Assembly (NCBI GenBank): GCA_946894095.1 | Contig: OX335646.2 | Location: 11,650,077-11,714,076, forward strand | Origin: Incurvaria masculella | Lineage: Eukaryota; Arthropoda; Insecta; Lepidoptera; Incurvariidae | DNA length: 64,000 bases | Direction of reading: 5' to 3' | Part shown: positions 44,206 to 55,913 of the stretch, piece by piece | Numbering within the stretch: the stretch's first letter is position 1 | Layout: the number at the start of each line of letters is the position of its first letter | The notes under the pieces: model-generated | The model's database searches: none | Seen by the model: the letters and a program-made list of their open reading frames with translations, nothing else | Told to the model about the DNA's origin: nothing | Made by a program: the position numbers and the translations under genes

Positions 44206-45514
44206 TTTGTTAAATTTTGTAGATGTCGCATGAGCGACCTCGGCTCTGTTCGGGCTGCTTGCTCTGAGCCACTCTTAACAGGAAAGTGCAAGAAAAAGCG
44301 TTTTGGCTAACGGAACATATCGTGTACATATCTCGGCCGTTTTCGCTGAACAATAGAACTGTTCGGAATCGCTTAGAATCACTCCTTTCTGTTCTATCAT
44401 GCGAAATGGAAATCGCGGAACGGAATCAAAACTGTCAGCTGACAGCGAGTTTGATCGCTCGTTATTTGTCTTTCGACAATTGTGCGTTTGGTGTTGTTGA
44501 TAATCTTTTGCGACTTTGCGACGACCGGTGAACGCTTTGACTACATGGAGGTCACCTCCATGTTTGACTAGAGATTATTGAGGCGTTCGGGCTGTCGGAG
44601 CATGAAATCTTACACCGTGCTGTTCCGCCTGGTTCTGTTTTGTACCGAACAAAATGGAACCGTTCCGCGGAGCAATAGCCCGAAGCTCTCACCTCGTTAG
44701 GATATTCTATTTTCTACGCCTCACCTTAAAAACGTCAAACCTGTCATTCCTGTCAAGTTTAATATACGAGTTTTTAGATGAAAGATGTACTCTATGATGC
44801 AGTAAGAATAAGGTTTATTAGAAGAAAAGAATAGTTTTTATAACCATTGACCAACACAAAGTATGATATAAAATATTATAAGTTATGTTTTTGTGACATT
44901 TTATATCCCACGACTTCTTTTGAACAGCATAATTAAGAACAATTTATTTTCGGAATAACTTGGAGAAAATTGAGTCATTTCAATGAAATGGATTGAGTAA
45001 ATAAAATTTTCGTTTTATTTTGCATGGTATCTGACAGCTTTCACAGTATTTTAGGTGAGTAGGTTTCGTGGGTTATGTGTCGTGATAAATGAGTAGGTTT
45101 CTTCCCCATTAAATACTTCTTTGCTTCATGAGCCCATACATACACCTGGTATCAAAATAATTCTAATGGCTCCTCTTCACGTTGGTCAACATGTACGCAG
45201 ATCTTTTTTTAGCTCTTATATCATTTTGTAAAATCTGTCCAGCATGTTTTTGACATGACTTTAGCATCTTCTGTTTCTTCTTCTTTTTCGAAGGCTTCGC
45301 ACCAGGCTGGTGGATTGGCCTTTTTTGGCAATCATGCGTATTGTTGCCAGTGTCTCAGTCTAAAAGGCTGTACGTTATCAAATGGATTAATTTAGAAAAA
45401 ATTAAAATAAAACAGAAACACTAATTCAAGAGTGAAACAAAACATAAATATTAAAATATAAAACTGATAAACTAGGTTAAATAAAAATATGTTCAATATA
45501 TTAGTGATTGGTAT
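44206..45514. other. Unassigned stretch with a repeat shared with the window's right edge
   Basis: The segment 44705-44880 (CCTCACCTTAAAAACGTC, TTTTTAGATGAAAGATGTAC) matches 63780-63960. A CTACATGGAGGTCACCTCCATG-type palindrome lies near 44543. The 81-codon frame at 44286-44531 is unrecognised. Confidence 0.4.
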
Positions 45515-46525
45515 TTACAACTTTATGTTATTGATATTTACAAATTTCGAAAATAGTTTTAAAATTTTGAAATTAGTAGTGGTTAGTAGAGATTGGATGT
45601 TAATTGGAAGGTGAATATCAAATTGAGGGAGAAGTTCGTATAATGGTGGTGATTTATCATACAACGGGCATGAGAAGTATTTGTGATCGATGTCCCCGTC
45701 CGCTAGACCGCACTCACACAAGGACGTGTTCAAAATTCGGAGTCTTGCTAAGTGGACAGGTGAACAGTTGTGTCCTAATCTCAGACGGCATATTATAGAG
45801 GTAGCAGTTTTATTGATGTTCATTTTTGGAACCATGGTTTTGGGTTCCAAAAATGAATTGGATTTCTGGTTGAATTTTGGCATAATATGAGCCTTTGGTG
45901 GAGCTTGATTTATTCCAAGCTTTGTTCCATGCTTCTTTGGCATACGATTTAGGGAGTGCTAGGAGATCATGTGGGTAGATTTTGAATAAATGTTTATCAC
46001 CCTTCACTACAGCCTCCTTGGTAAAAGCATCAACTCTCTCGTTACCAGGGATGCCACTATGTGAAGGTATCCAGGCAAAGATAATATTTTTATTTGCACT
46101 ATTAAAGTTTCTCTTTAATAGTGCAAATTATAGGGTTGTTAATTTTGGGATCAAAAGGATTTTGAACTAGAGATTGAAGTGAACTCCGGGAGTCTGAGAA
46201 AATAATAAATTTTTTGATTTCTTTTATTAATCCTATTAGTTCTACTGCCAAGAGAAGGGCTCTGCATTCCCCTGTGTACACAGAGGTTTCCGGCGGACTT
46301 TTACTCAGCTGAAAAATTTGAGAATTTTCTTAAAAAACAGCAACCCCAACACAACCTTTCTCGGTTAGTTTCGAAGCATCTGTAAATAAGTATTGTACGA
46401 TATGTGTGCGGTCTAGAGTCACGTCCCTTATGTCAACATGAAGTTCACAGGAGTGAATATAAGCAATTCGGAACGGTCGTCGTGTACGCGTACATTGTTG
46501 CATTCTCTTCAAATTATGCATTTCG
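45515..46525 (-). pseudogene. Non-LTR retrotransposon 3' end with RNase H domain
   Basis: Minus sense, spread over shifted frames: LFTDASKLTEKGCVGVAVF (the RNase H start with its first Asp), SPPETSVYTGECRALLLAVE and IIFSDSRSSLQSL (second and third acidic residues), then FAWIPSHSGIPGNERVD, then IICRLRLGHNCSPVHLARLR and CECGLADGDIDHKYFSCPLY. This is the order of the end of ORF2 in I-like LINEs that keep RNase H. At least one frameshift, near 46110, disables it. It is 5'-truncated. Confidence 0.8.
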
Positions 46526-47456
46526 GTACGCAGTGGCAGTATCCTCTATTTAAAAAGTTTAGCTGGTGATTACATATTCTGTTTGTACTCTCAGGTCGCG
46601 TTCCGAATTGAACTGTAATCGAATACACTGCTAAAAGCGTATACAAGCGTCCCGAATCAGATTGCACGCTCAAAGCAGTAAGCATTACTAACGATTCGGA
46701 CCGTTTGTGTACGCGCTTACGGAAACAAAACAAAAAACACGGAATACACTACGTTAATTGTAGTAGTTCATCTCAAAGTTTAATCTAATTCATTGCTCTA
46801 AGGTGAACTTAAATTTGCAACTGGGTACATTCAACAGTTTGTGAAAAAAACAGATGGAAAGACGATAGTCTTGTCTTTAGAAACGTCAAAAAGTTACGTT
46901 GACAGTTCCACACACGGCGCTGTACCTCCCAATACTCTGTACGGCATTGCGTGACGCAGCGGTAACTTCATACCGTTCACGGGACGCCATTTTGAGGGCT
47001 GTGGGCACGAATCGGACCAGTTTTGCGAGCTTTTGGTAACGATGGTTCAAATCGGACCGCGACCTCAGTTTAATAATATATCTGTGGTGGCTTTTTCATG
47101 GAATAGATAGAATTATTGTCTGTCTATTTTTCTTTGATAGCACCTATGGAGAAGCGATTCTTTTACATATTCTCTGCCTGTGGATAGAATAGTATGTTGT
47201 TACGACCTAATTAGTCTGTGAATATTACAGAATATGTTCTGCCCATAGAAATAGGATCATGCTAGCGTTTACATACTCTTTGCCTATGCTCTTTGCATGC
47301 TAGGTCTGTGGTTCTGCCATTTCCTTTAAATAATTACTGGGCTTTTGTGCTCGCTTTGCTTATAATTTGTTGTTTATTTGAGTGCCTAACTACTCGATTG
47401 TAATCTCCAAATTCAAACCCTCGACTGTAGCAGATTGCTCCAATTTAAAGTCGACC
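46526..47456 (+). promoter_or_regulatory. XPA upstream region
   Basis: Between the LINE fragment and the XPA start codon. CpG-rich around 46900-47060 (CATTGCGTGACGCAGCGG, GACGCCATTTTGAGG), which is the likely promoter. No TATA box stands out. A transcription start cannot be placed from sequence alone. Confidence 0.35.
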
Positions 47457-47599
47457 ATGGAAGAAAGACCAACCTCAGGCGATTGCAGCACCAGTTCCGA
47501 GACACTCACAGCGGCCCAAAGAGCTCGGATGGAACGTAATCGCCTTAAAGCGCTTACCATGAAAGATGCGAAGTTAATACCTCACCCTTATGCAAAAAT
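47457..47599 (+). CDS. XPA: XPA DNA-damage recognition protein, exon 1
   Basis: XPA is the scaffold of nucleotide excision repair that binds damaged DNA with RPA, TFIIH and ERCC1. This exon gives residues 1-47: MEERPTSGDCSTSSETLTAA then QRARMERNRLKALTMKDAKL and IPHPYAK. RARMERNR-x-KAL matches the basic N-terminal segment of the family (R-x-S-x-ERKRQRAL). The ATG at 47457 sits in GTCGACCATGG. An upstream in-frame GTG at 47382 is rejected. The donor is GTATGT at 47600; the exon ends with AT, completed to Ile by exon 2. Confidence 0.9.
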
Positions 47600-47817
47600 G
47601 TATGTACCTATCTGATTTCAATCAGTCATATGTATCTGTTCATCCAGGGTTGGAAACATTTATATTTTTAATATATAAACCAGTGTTTCTTAACCTTTTT
47701 GTAATCATGGAACCCTTATGAAATTTTAATAAAATATGACGGACCCCTCCCAAACATGATTGAAGGGAAAACAATTGAATAAATAATTGTGTTTTGTTTC
47801 TAAGTAACAATTAAAAA

Positions 47818-47985
47818 ATTATAACTTAGAAACAAAACACAATTTTACAATACCAATGGTCATCAGACATCTAGTTTGATTAAACAAAGCTATTTTGAGC
47901 AAAATTTTGGATCTCTGACAAGAAATATGGGCGTGATCTTCTTGCCCCTTTTGTATGGGGAGATGAGCGGGTTGGGCCACCTTAA
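47818..47985. mobile_element. Family C partial copy C7
   Basis: The final 168 bases of family C, ending GCGGGTTGGGCCACCTTAA, in XPA intron 1. Its left edge forms a small hairpin with the preceding GTGTTTTGTTTCTAAGT. Confidence 0.65.
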
Positions 47986-49224
47986 GAAACACTGATATAA
48001 AGTAAACTCAATTCCTCATTAAATAAGTTCTCCATTCTGGAAATACCTTGAGTTAGTTCTATTATTAATTTAATAATATTAATATTCTGTCATACAAACC
48101 GGAATGCTTCGTGCGCCCTGGCGGGAGGGTGGCGGCTGAAAGGTTGGGGGGGGGGGGCGGTTACTTCTAAACAACGCAACGAATTTTTGATACAGTTGCA
48201 CTAATAGGAGGAGCAATCATATACGAACGATATACTAACCTTATGAGAATAATGAAAACTAAGTACTCGAAAATTTTAGGTGTTAAAAAGGCCTACAGAA
48301 AAGTCGGTGATATCATGTGTCTTACCTCCTAAGGTACACTAGTTAAAAATAATAGTTTCAAGTGACATTTACCTTTTTTCAAAATAATGTCTTAGAATTT
48401 AATTTGAATTATTTACGATAGGTATTCAATTGGATGAATTTTTAATTTATTGTTTGATATTGGAAGAATATTTACATACAATTTTTGTAAAGAAAAAGTT
48501 TACACAACGTTTTCAGGAAAGAAAAAAAGTTTATTATTATACAAAATATAACTATGAAGTTAGATTTTATATTATCATAAACTGTAATAAATTTACAATT
48601 TTTTTGTGAAAGATAATGTTAAAATACAAACGAAAACCTTTTATTTTTCCCATTGAAATTGATGCACTCATAAATATAAATGATACACGCGTACACACGT
48701 TGGCGGGCGCGTATCAACAAACCAGGCTACCGTGACACGAAGCATTGGTAGCATGGTCTTAACTAATAAAACTTGCAAAAATAAGTTCATAGAAACATAT
48801 CATTACAAGTATCATTTGTAACATTTTGTAAAAGTGAAACCTAACCTAAAATTAATTGTAATTCGAATTAGCAGACGCTGGTCGATAAAAACACCTAATA
48901 ATTATTTATGAAGTTTCTGAAATTTAAGAAGTTCCTAAGATCGCAACAAATGAATTAAATCACACTTGACCAATGGCCGGCTGCCGCCGACACTAACACA
49001 TTGAGAATTTTTATGCTACGAAAATGATTTTCTAGTTTTTCGCTTTCAAGAAAACATATCAAGTGTTATACATCCCTGGATTATGCTCGGAATTTGCTAC
49101 AATCACATCTAATTACATTCAAGCAAACACAATTATTTGTAATCAAATTTTAAAATTTTTTTTCATAAAAATGTAAAATCTGAACATGCAATAAAACATT
49201 TTATTTTTTGCCGCGTTACTAGCG
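47986..49224. other. XPA intron 1, middle
   Basis: A run of ten G (about 48147-48157) and otherwise AT-rich DNA. No exon. Confidence 0.4.
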
Positions 49225-49535
49225 TAGCGTAAGGCGTTACTTACTTGCTAGGTATGCAATGTAGCAGTAAAAGTGCAGAAAGGTTCTGGCGGCACACACT
49301 TTTTTTTTTTATAACGACTAAATGTTTAAGAAGCTATAAATGAGAATGATGGGGGTTTCTCATTAAATCATGCCATATCAGCTCAAACGATCTTGATTAA
49401 ATTCGGTAGATGGAGATATTGTCCTGGACCAACCTTTTGGACCAGCCACTTTTTATACTGACTACTTTTTATCCATGAAATAATTCAGCCCGACATTATC
49501 CCGAGCAGAGCCAGGTACCACAACTAGTTTAATAA
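49225..49535 (-). mobile_element. Third copy of the long-inverted-repeat sequence (inner end)
   Basis: TTACTTACTTGCTAGGTATGC to CCCGAGCAGAGCCAGGTACC matches 26950-27247 at lower identity, including TTTCTCATTAAATCATGCCA. This shows that the inverted repeat arms belong to a dispersed element family. Confidence 0.65.
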
Positions 49536-49875
49536 TAAAAATATTCATAATAGTAATAAACTTTATATTGTATCAATGGACAATTAACTAGATTTAGACA
49601 TATCAGCAGAAATTACTGTGCAAAAAAATAAAAATAAAAAAGGACTCTCCATTGATTTTGTGATGCTGATATTGCGTCACACACTAAAATTGTGATCTAG
49701 AGGGATCTAACTTGTTGTGTATTTATTTTATACTTTTGCACTATACTTCACTTATGAGGCTTAATTACATCAACATAACAGATTTAACGCTACATGGAGC
49801 AGAAAAGAATCAAAACGTAGAGAGAATTTAGAAATGTTGGTGCAATTCAGCCAAAGATGTTGGTTTTTGTTGCAG

Positions 49876-50121
49876 AGACTGTAGTGCTGTTAAAAAGACC
49901 ACATACAATGTGCAGGGCACGCATTACTTGGACAGTGGGGGTGGGTTTCTCATTGAAGAGAATGATAATGAGTCAGTCAGTACGGCTACTCCAAAGATAG
50001 TAAAACAACCTGCTCCCATTATTGACCCTTCAGAGCGACCAAGCTGCCTTGAATGCAATCAACCGTTTGCAGAATCCTATTTGCATAATACATTTAATTA
50101 TAATGTATGCGATAGCTGTCG
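49876..50121 (+). CDS. XPA: XPA, exon 2 (zinc finger)
   Basis: Residues 48-130. It encodes DCSAVKKTTYNVQGTHY, then LDSGGGFLIEENDNE, matching the family's IDTGGGFILEE (ERCC1-binding GGGF, 69-72), and the C4 zinc finger CLECNQPFAESYLHNTF...CDSC. Cys are at 105, 108, 126 and 129, the same numbering as human XPA by my count. The acceptor is TTTTTGTTGCAG before 49876 and the donor GTAAGT at 50122. Phase 2 ends match on both sides. Confidence 0.95.
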
Positions 50122-50384
50122 GTAAGTTGGTATCTAGTGTGAATGTTTCAGTTCAACAACTATAATTTATATCCTGCCTGAAATCTCAACTTCTGCTAGT
50201 CAGCCATGTCAATCATGCGGCCCTCTACGCATTTGCCTGCGGCCTGATCCTATTTTAAGATCAGTCTCCTGATGCAGCCTGCAAGTACATCGCAAAAATA
50301 TTTCAAAGAGCCCGCACTGGAACAATGGGCGCGGCGTACCTGTTAAGTACCAATAAATGCGGCAAATTCCATAGTGTGAGCAAT

Positions 50385-50645
50385 AACCCCCCCCCCCCCT
50401 AGGTCCCCTTCCCCTACTTGGTGGTAGAGTTTAAGCCCCGCCTGGGTTGGTACCATCGCTTTGGATGAAAAGATGGTCGAAGCGGCTATGAAAAATTGTC
50501 CGTGTTTCCCATCCAGTTCAATGTAGCCGTGCTCATAAAGGGAAGGTCCTAGCATGGCACCAAATTCCTTCGGGAATGTGGTGTATTGGGCTAATATCAT
50601 AACGGTAGTTGTGCCATCCATGTCAGGTCGCATAAAAAAAAAAAT
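50385..50645 (+). mobile_element. Family B SINE-like copy B11
   Basis: A headless copy in XPA intron 2: CTACTTGGTGGTAGAGTTTA, TGGATGAAAAGATGGTCG, CATCCAGTTCAATGTAGCC, and an intact 3' end CATGTCAGGTCGCATAAAAA with an A run at 50630-50645. It is preceded by a run of C (about 50389-50398). Confidence 0.7.
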
Positions 50646-50653
50646 CCCAATGA

Positions 50654-50799
50654 AAGCAAACGAATATTCAGCTAGATCACGATTGACCGACGCACACTTG
50701 GATGCAATTTTAAAAGTAATTTGTGCAGATAGAATTACCCTTCAAATTGATATTTTAGTTAAAGACAAAAGATGTCAAGTTTCTGGGAAAGTATTGTGA
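50654..50799 (+). pseudogene. hAT-like transposase C-terminal remnant
   Basis: The frame following the SINE tail reads MKANEYSARSRLTDAHLD, AILKVICADRITLQIDIL, VKDKRCQVSGK and a stop at 50797. SRLTD-x-HL then V-x-x-KQCQ-x-S near the end is the C-terminal signature of hAT-type transposases and their domesticated ZBED/GTF2I-repeat relatives. Only about 45 residues remain and nothing upstream matches. Confidence 0.55.
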
Positions 50800-51513
50800 T
50801 ATTTTCTATCAATAATTAAATAAACAATTACAGCCCTGTACCTATCTATGCAACGACTTTTTATTTAGGTTGGGTTTTGCGGCACCTTAAGTTTGACATG
50901 GCTGTAGCTAGCTCCATGTAGTCATTGACCGGTTATCTGTGCGGCCTGTTTTTTCTTAATGATGATAAGAAACTAAAATGTTTGTGGTCCTTGCGTTGTT
51001 TACTGGGTATAATTTAAATTGGTTTGTTGGACATGAACATGTCTGTGCGAGACTAAAATGTTGAATGAGGTGAAATTGTTAGCTGTGTAAAGACAAGAGA
51101 CTAAACTACTAGACAAAAAGTTTATTGAATTAATGTTTAAAAATAAAAATAAAAGATAATATAATCTGGACATGATGTTCCCATTAACTTAGCAAAAAGG
51201 CAAGTGTGCGAGGATTGCTTCATGGATGTGCAGGCATGTAAACAACCTGTTTCTTTTTTGCTGGGGTCTTGGTTTTGTTCTTATTGGTTTTGTCCGATTA
51301 CAATGGATATTAGACTAAATTCTGATAATGTAGATGAATGGTAACCACATAGACATGCTCACGCTATTTCGCTATGCACAGATAATGTAACAGTCAGATT
51401 ACCCGGCTTTCATACCAACTGCACTCTACTCGAAAAAACTCATAAGATTATTTATTTGGTTATAGTGTGTGGACTTTAATTTATTAAGTAATTTAAATCA
51501 ATTGTATTTTCAG
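50800..51513. other. XPA intron 2 remainder
   Basis: AT-rich, no feature seen up to the TGTATTTTCAG acceptor. Confidence 0.45.
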
Positions 51514-51949
51514 TGATAATGACGATAAGCATTCGCTGATCACAAGAACGGAGGCTAAAACAGAATACTTACTAAAGGACTGTGACTTGGACAAACGAGA
51601 ACCGATTCTCAAATATATTCACAGGAAAAATCCTCATAATCCCAGATGGGGTGAAATGAAATTGTATCTCCACGTGCAGGTAGAAGAGCGTGCACTGGAG
51701 GTCTGGGGTTCGGAAGAGAAGCTTCTAGCCGAGAAAGAGGAACGACAGGAAAAAAAAGAAAAATCGAAGTTGAAAAAATACTCGAAGGAACTTAAGGCAC
51801 TACGAATGAATGTTCGTGGAAGTTTGTACGATAAAACTGGCAAAACACACGTGCATTCATTCTGCGAAGAGAGTTACAATGAAGCTGATGATACCTACAC
51901 TCGGGTTTGTTCATCTTGCAAATATATGGAAACTTTCGAAAAAATGTGA
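51514..51949 (+). CDS. XPA: XPA, exon 3 (DNA-binding domain and stop)
   Basis: Residues 130-274. It encodes DNDDKHSLITRTEAKTEYLL, KDCDLDKREPILKYIHRKNP, WGEMKLYLHVQVEERALEVW and the C-terminal block HSFCEES...CSSCKYMETFEKM before TGA at 51947. TEAK-x-EYLLKDCDL-x-KREP and W-G-x-MKLYL are nearly invariant in XPA. The C-terminal C-x2-C and EKM correspond to the TFIIH-binding end of the human protein. The three exons total 825 bases, 274 residues against 273 in human, so the gene appears complete and intact. Confidence 0.96.
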
Positions 51950-51998
51950 ACTAGAAGCCAACATGCTACCAATGAACAGTACCTAAGTAAAGCCTGAA

Positions 51999-52004
51999 AA
52001 TAAA
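51999..52004 (+). terminator. XPA polyadenylation signal
   Basis: AATAAA 50 bases after the XPA stop codon; the nearest canonical signal, but the use of later sites is not excluded. Confidence 0.5.
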
Positions 52005-54225
52005 AACCCTGTGGACAACCACTAACGTCAAACCAAGGTAAATTGGTAATTATGTTTATTAGCTAAACCCTTCAGAATATGTTGGTAAAATTAATTACAG
52101 TCACAGGATTCTGTGCTGACAACTTACACTCTTTGCACTATGGTTTATTTTGGCATATGTTTCGCAGTTGATATGTTTCAAATGATTAAAAAACTATGTT
52201 TGTATGTAAGGCGTAATTTTCGTAATTATGAATGAGATGCGCTTCATTCATAATTTTAATGTACCGCTCAAAATTCAAATATATTTTAAGATAATCCAAT
52301 GAACACAGCATTATTCATACAGAAATTATTTTTACCCTTAATTTGCCAGTGATATTTTTACAGGTTTTTTACAATTTATATGTTATTTATTTATGGACCA
52401 ATAAAATCACTCCTGTTTCCGTTTTCTGGAAAATCTATGTTTTCCGGAAACAAAAATACATACTATTTGGGGCTTAGAGATATACACTGCCATAAAGAGA
52501 AATTATTTATTACATCCTGTGTTAGCACCCGTTCACATTTAGTTCCATACGGGCGTAAGTGAAAGCTCATTTTATTATTTTTTAACAAACCCAAAATTTT
52601 GAAAAAAAAAATGAAAGATAAATTCTTCTTTCTTTCCACTCGCCTTCTTTGTTCAAACTTTTTTTATGCATTTTAAAAAATCTGCATCAGGGTCTTACAG
52701 TTTTGTCTTTAAATGATGGCTGTGGACCATTAAACTACAAATGTACTTTTTTTGATTATCAAAATTTGTTGTAGTTATTTTTAAATAAAATTAAATGTTG
52801 TTTTACTTACGTCCTTACGGAACTGAATGCAATTGGGTGCTAACACCCCTTAAGTTTATAATTAAAAATATGCATGTATTTTAAAAAACTCAGTTACAAC
52901 CTTGTTTCATTATAATTTAAAACCTATTATTTTTAAGTTATCGTTGTCTGCGAGCACCTAAGTAAGTTTGCATGCCAGTAATATGACGTTAACAGCTAAA
53001 ATTATATTCACGGATTTTTTTAATTTTGGTCAGCAGCATTTTAAGAAAATATGTGGTTGACATGAATGTTGACGTAAATTTTGTTGCGTAGACAATGCGT
53101 AAAATGTCTCTACTCCATAGTAGTTCACAGAAAACCTGCCGTGGCACATGAAGCTCAGGCTTTAAGGCTCCGTATGACGCTAAATCGCACTTAGCTTTGT
53201 CTTAATTTCTCAGAGAACATTGAACTAATCATGCTAAAATTGCGTTACATGAAACTTGACTTATATCCGCTTAATCTGAATGATTATTGTTCCAATAGCA
53301 TAACATTGGCCCGATAGAAAAAAATCGCGAAAATAGGTGGTTTTTTCACATAATGCTTAATTTCTCAAAATTGGTCTTAATTACAGTGCTAGTAATCTCA
53401 CATTATATTTGCATCATGATTTTCAAATTTTTGAATGATTATTGTTGCATTTGGATACAATTTTTCATTCAAAGCATCAAAAAAATTAATTTTGGACTTA
53501 CGACAAAATTTCTGAGCACCGTAAAGTATCCCTTTCCCTTTCGTTCTCTTGGCGACTATCTATCGCCATTTCGGTAACCTCAGTCCGCTGCGATGCTTCG
53601 AAGCGGGCGCACGCCTCTCCGCATCGGCGCGGGACGCGGCGCGTGGCGGCGGTTTCGAAATCGCAACTCTAGCTGGAACACAGTTCCGAACCAAACACCT
53701 ACGAGCATTTAGCTCAACTCCATAGATGGCGCTGTAAAATTCTCAATCAAATGTTATTGAGGTCTAAAGCCGAAACTTTTGACACTAGTTAGTAACTTTC
53801 GGTTAGCAAGATATAAATAAATAAAAATATCATAAAAAAAAATATTTATTGTAATATAAAAAAAGTGATGTTTCCAGGAACCGAACTCAGATTTGTGTGG
53901 TTTTGAACTTCGCAGCAAAAATACGACACCAATACCGTTGTGCCACGACTGTCATTAAGTATTCGTGCTAAATTCTCCTTCTCAAGCCTAGCGGACACTA
54001 CGAGCATTGGGTCGGCCGCAAATATCCGCCTCCACATGGAACGTGCGTCCACAAGTACGTCCATTGCGGTCGCAACAGGACAATTCACATGACCTTGGCA
54101 GATAGCTCGGCGGGCGGATTTTTGTAGTTTTTGTCGGCGGCACAGAATAATTAATAACATGAACAGAAGGAAAACTCCGTGAAAAGAATAAATGACATAA
54201 ATAATATGTTTTGTTTTGTTGGTTC
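52005..54225. other. Intergenic stretch after XPA
   Basis: AT-rich to 53570, then a short CpG-rich block (53590-53660, GGCGCGGGACGCGGCGCG). At 53870-53990 (minus strand) GTCGTGGCACAACGG and GAGTTCGGTTCC resemble the A and B boxes of a degenerate tRNA-like sequence. The 54000-54160 frames are unrecognised. Confidence 0.35.
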
Positions 54226-54509
54226 GTTTTTAGGGTACCGTACCCAAAGGGTGAAAACGAAACCTTATTACTAAGCCTCCGCTGTCCGTCCGTCCGTCCG
54301 TCTGTCACAGGGCCTTAGGTAGGCAGCTGAAATATTCACGGAGTGTGTATTTATTTTACCGCTATAACAACAAATAGCTAAAATAAAATAATAATAAAAA
54401 TTAAATGGGGTTTTTAACACAAAAAACGTTATTTTTGTGTTAATACTTGTGCAATGGTACGGAACCCTTCGTGTGCGAGTCCGAATACCACTTGGCCGGT
54501 TTTTTTTTT
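54226..54509 (-). mobile_element. Family A copy A7
   Basis: TTTTTAGGGTACCGTACCC to CACTTGGCCGGTTTTT, complete in length at about 284 bp, immediately before the satellite region. Confidence 0.75.
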
Positions 54510-54614
54510 CCAGAAAATGTGATAATAATAATATTTATTTCATTGAATAGTTAGGGTGGGTAGAAGTCGGGCTTCGACCGCTAGTTTTTGACATATTCTA
54601 TGACGAAAAGAAAC

Positions 54615-55913
54615 TCCAATATTTCTCGGAGGAACGGTTCAGTTCAATTTCATGTGTTGTACATGTCATGACCAAATATGTTTTCGCTATATCTGGGGAA
54701 ACATTTGTCGTAGACCCATCATGCGACCACTCAAAATAAACGCCCCGACCTGATCTACCTGTCTGTCATGTCAAAATTAGTTTTCGTTATATCATGGCAA
54801 ACACTGGTCGTAGACCCATCATGCGACCACTCATAATAAACGCCCCGACCTGGTCTAACTTCCAGTCATGTCAAAATTTGTTTTCGTTATATCATGGGAA
54901 ACACTGGTCGTAGACCCATCATGCGACTACTCAAAATAAACGCCCGGACCTGATCTACCTGTCTGTCATGTCAAAATTTGTTTTCGTTATAGCTTGGGAA
55001 ACACTGGTCGTAGACCCATCATGCGACCACTCAAAATAAACGCCCGGACCTGATCTACCTGTCTGTCATGTCAAAATTTGTTTTCGTTATAGCTTGGGAA
55101 ACACTGGTCGTAGACCCATCATGCGACCACTCAAAATAAACGCCCCGACCTGGTCTAACTTCCAGTCATGTCAAAATTTGTTTTCGTTATATCATGGGAA
55201 ACGCTGGTCGTAGACCCATCATGCGACCACTCAAAATAAACGCCCGGACCTGATCTACCTGTCTGTCATGTCAAAATTTGTTTTCGTTATAGCTTGGGAA
55301 ACACTGGTCGTAGACCCATCATGCGACCACTCAAAATAAACGCCCCGACCTGATCTACCTGTCTGTCATGTCAAAATTAGTTTTCGTTATATCATGGGAA
55401 ACACTGGTCGTAGACCCATCATGCGACCACTCAAAATAAACGCCCCGACCTGATCTAACTTACTGTCATGTCAAAATTAGTTTTCGTTATATCATGGGAA
55501 ACACTGGTCGTAGACCCATCATGCGACCACTCAAAATAAACGCCCCGACCAGATCTACCTGTCTGTCATGTCAAAATTAGTGTTCGTTATATCATGGGAA
55601 ACACTGGTCGTAGACCCATCATGCGACCACTCAAAATAAACGCCCCGACCTGATCTAACTTCCTGTCATGTCAAAATTAGTTTTCGTTATATCATGGGAA
55701 ACACTGGTCGTAGACCCATCATGCGACCACTCAAAATAAACGCCCCGACCTGATCTAACTTCCTGTCATGTCAAAATTTGTTTTCGTTTTATCATAAGAA
55801 ACACTGGTCGTAGACCCATCATGCGACCACTCAAAATAAACGCCCCGACCTGATCTACCTTCCTGTCATGTCAAAATTTGTTTTCGTTATATCATTGGAA
55901 ACACTGGTCGTAG
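54615..55913. repeat. 100-bp satellite array, about 13 units
   Basis: The word TAGACCCATCATGCGACCAC recurs at 54711, 54811, 54911 and every 100 bases to 55811, with a truncated start at 55911. Spacing is exactly 100 at every step, with no indels. Units differ at linked positions, such as TGATCTACCTGTCTGTC against TGGTCTAACTTCCAGTC and TATCATGGG against TAGCTTGGG. The first unit (54600-54710) is the most diverged. Confidence 0.95.

Noticed and set aside
47382..47456. N-terminal extension of XPA from position 47382
   Set aside because: The codon is GTG, not ATG; the ATG at 47457 has a good context and fits the family's start.
54615..55913. Regularly spaced direct repeats that could suggest a CRISPR array
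   Set aside because: The whole 100-bp unit is repeated, with no unique spacers, in an animal genome. It is a satellite.
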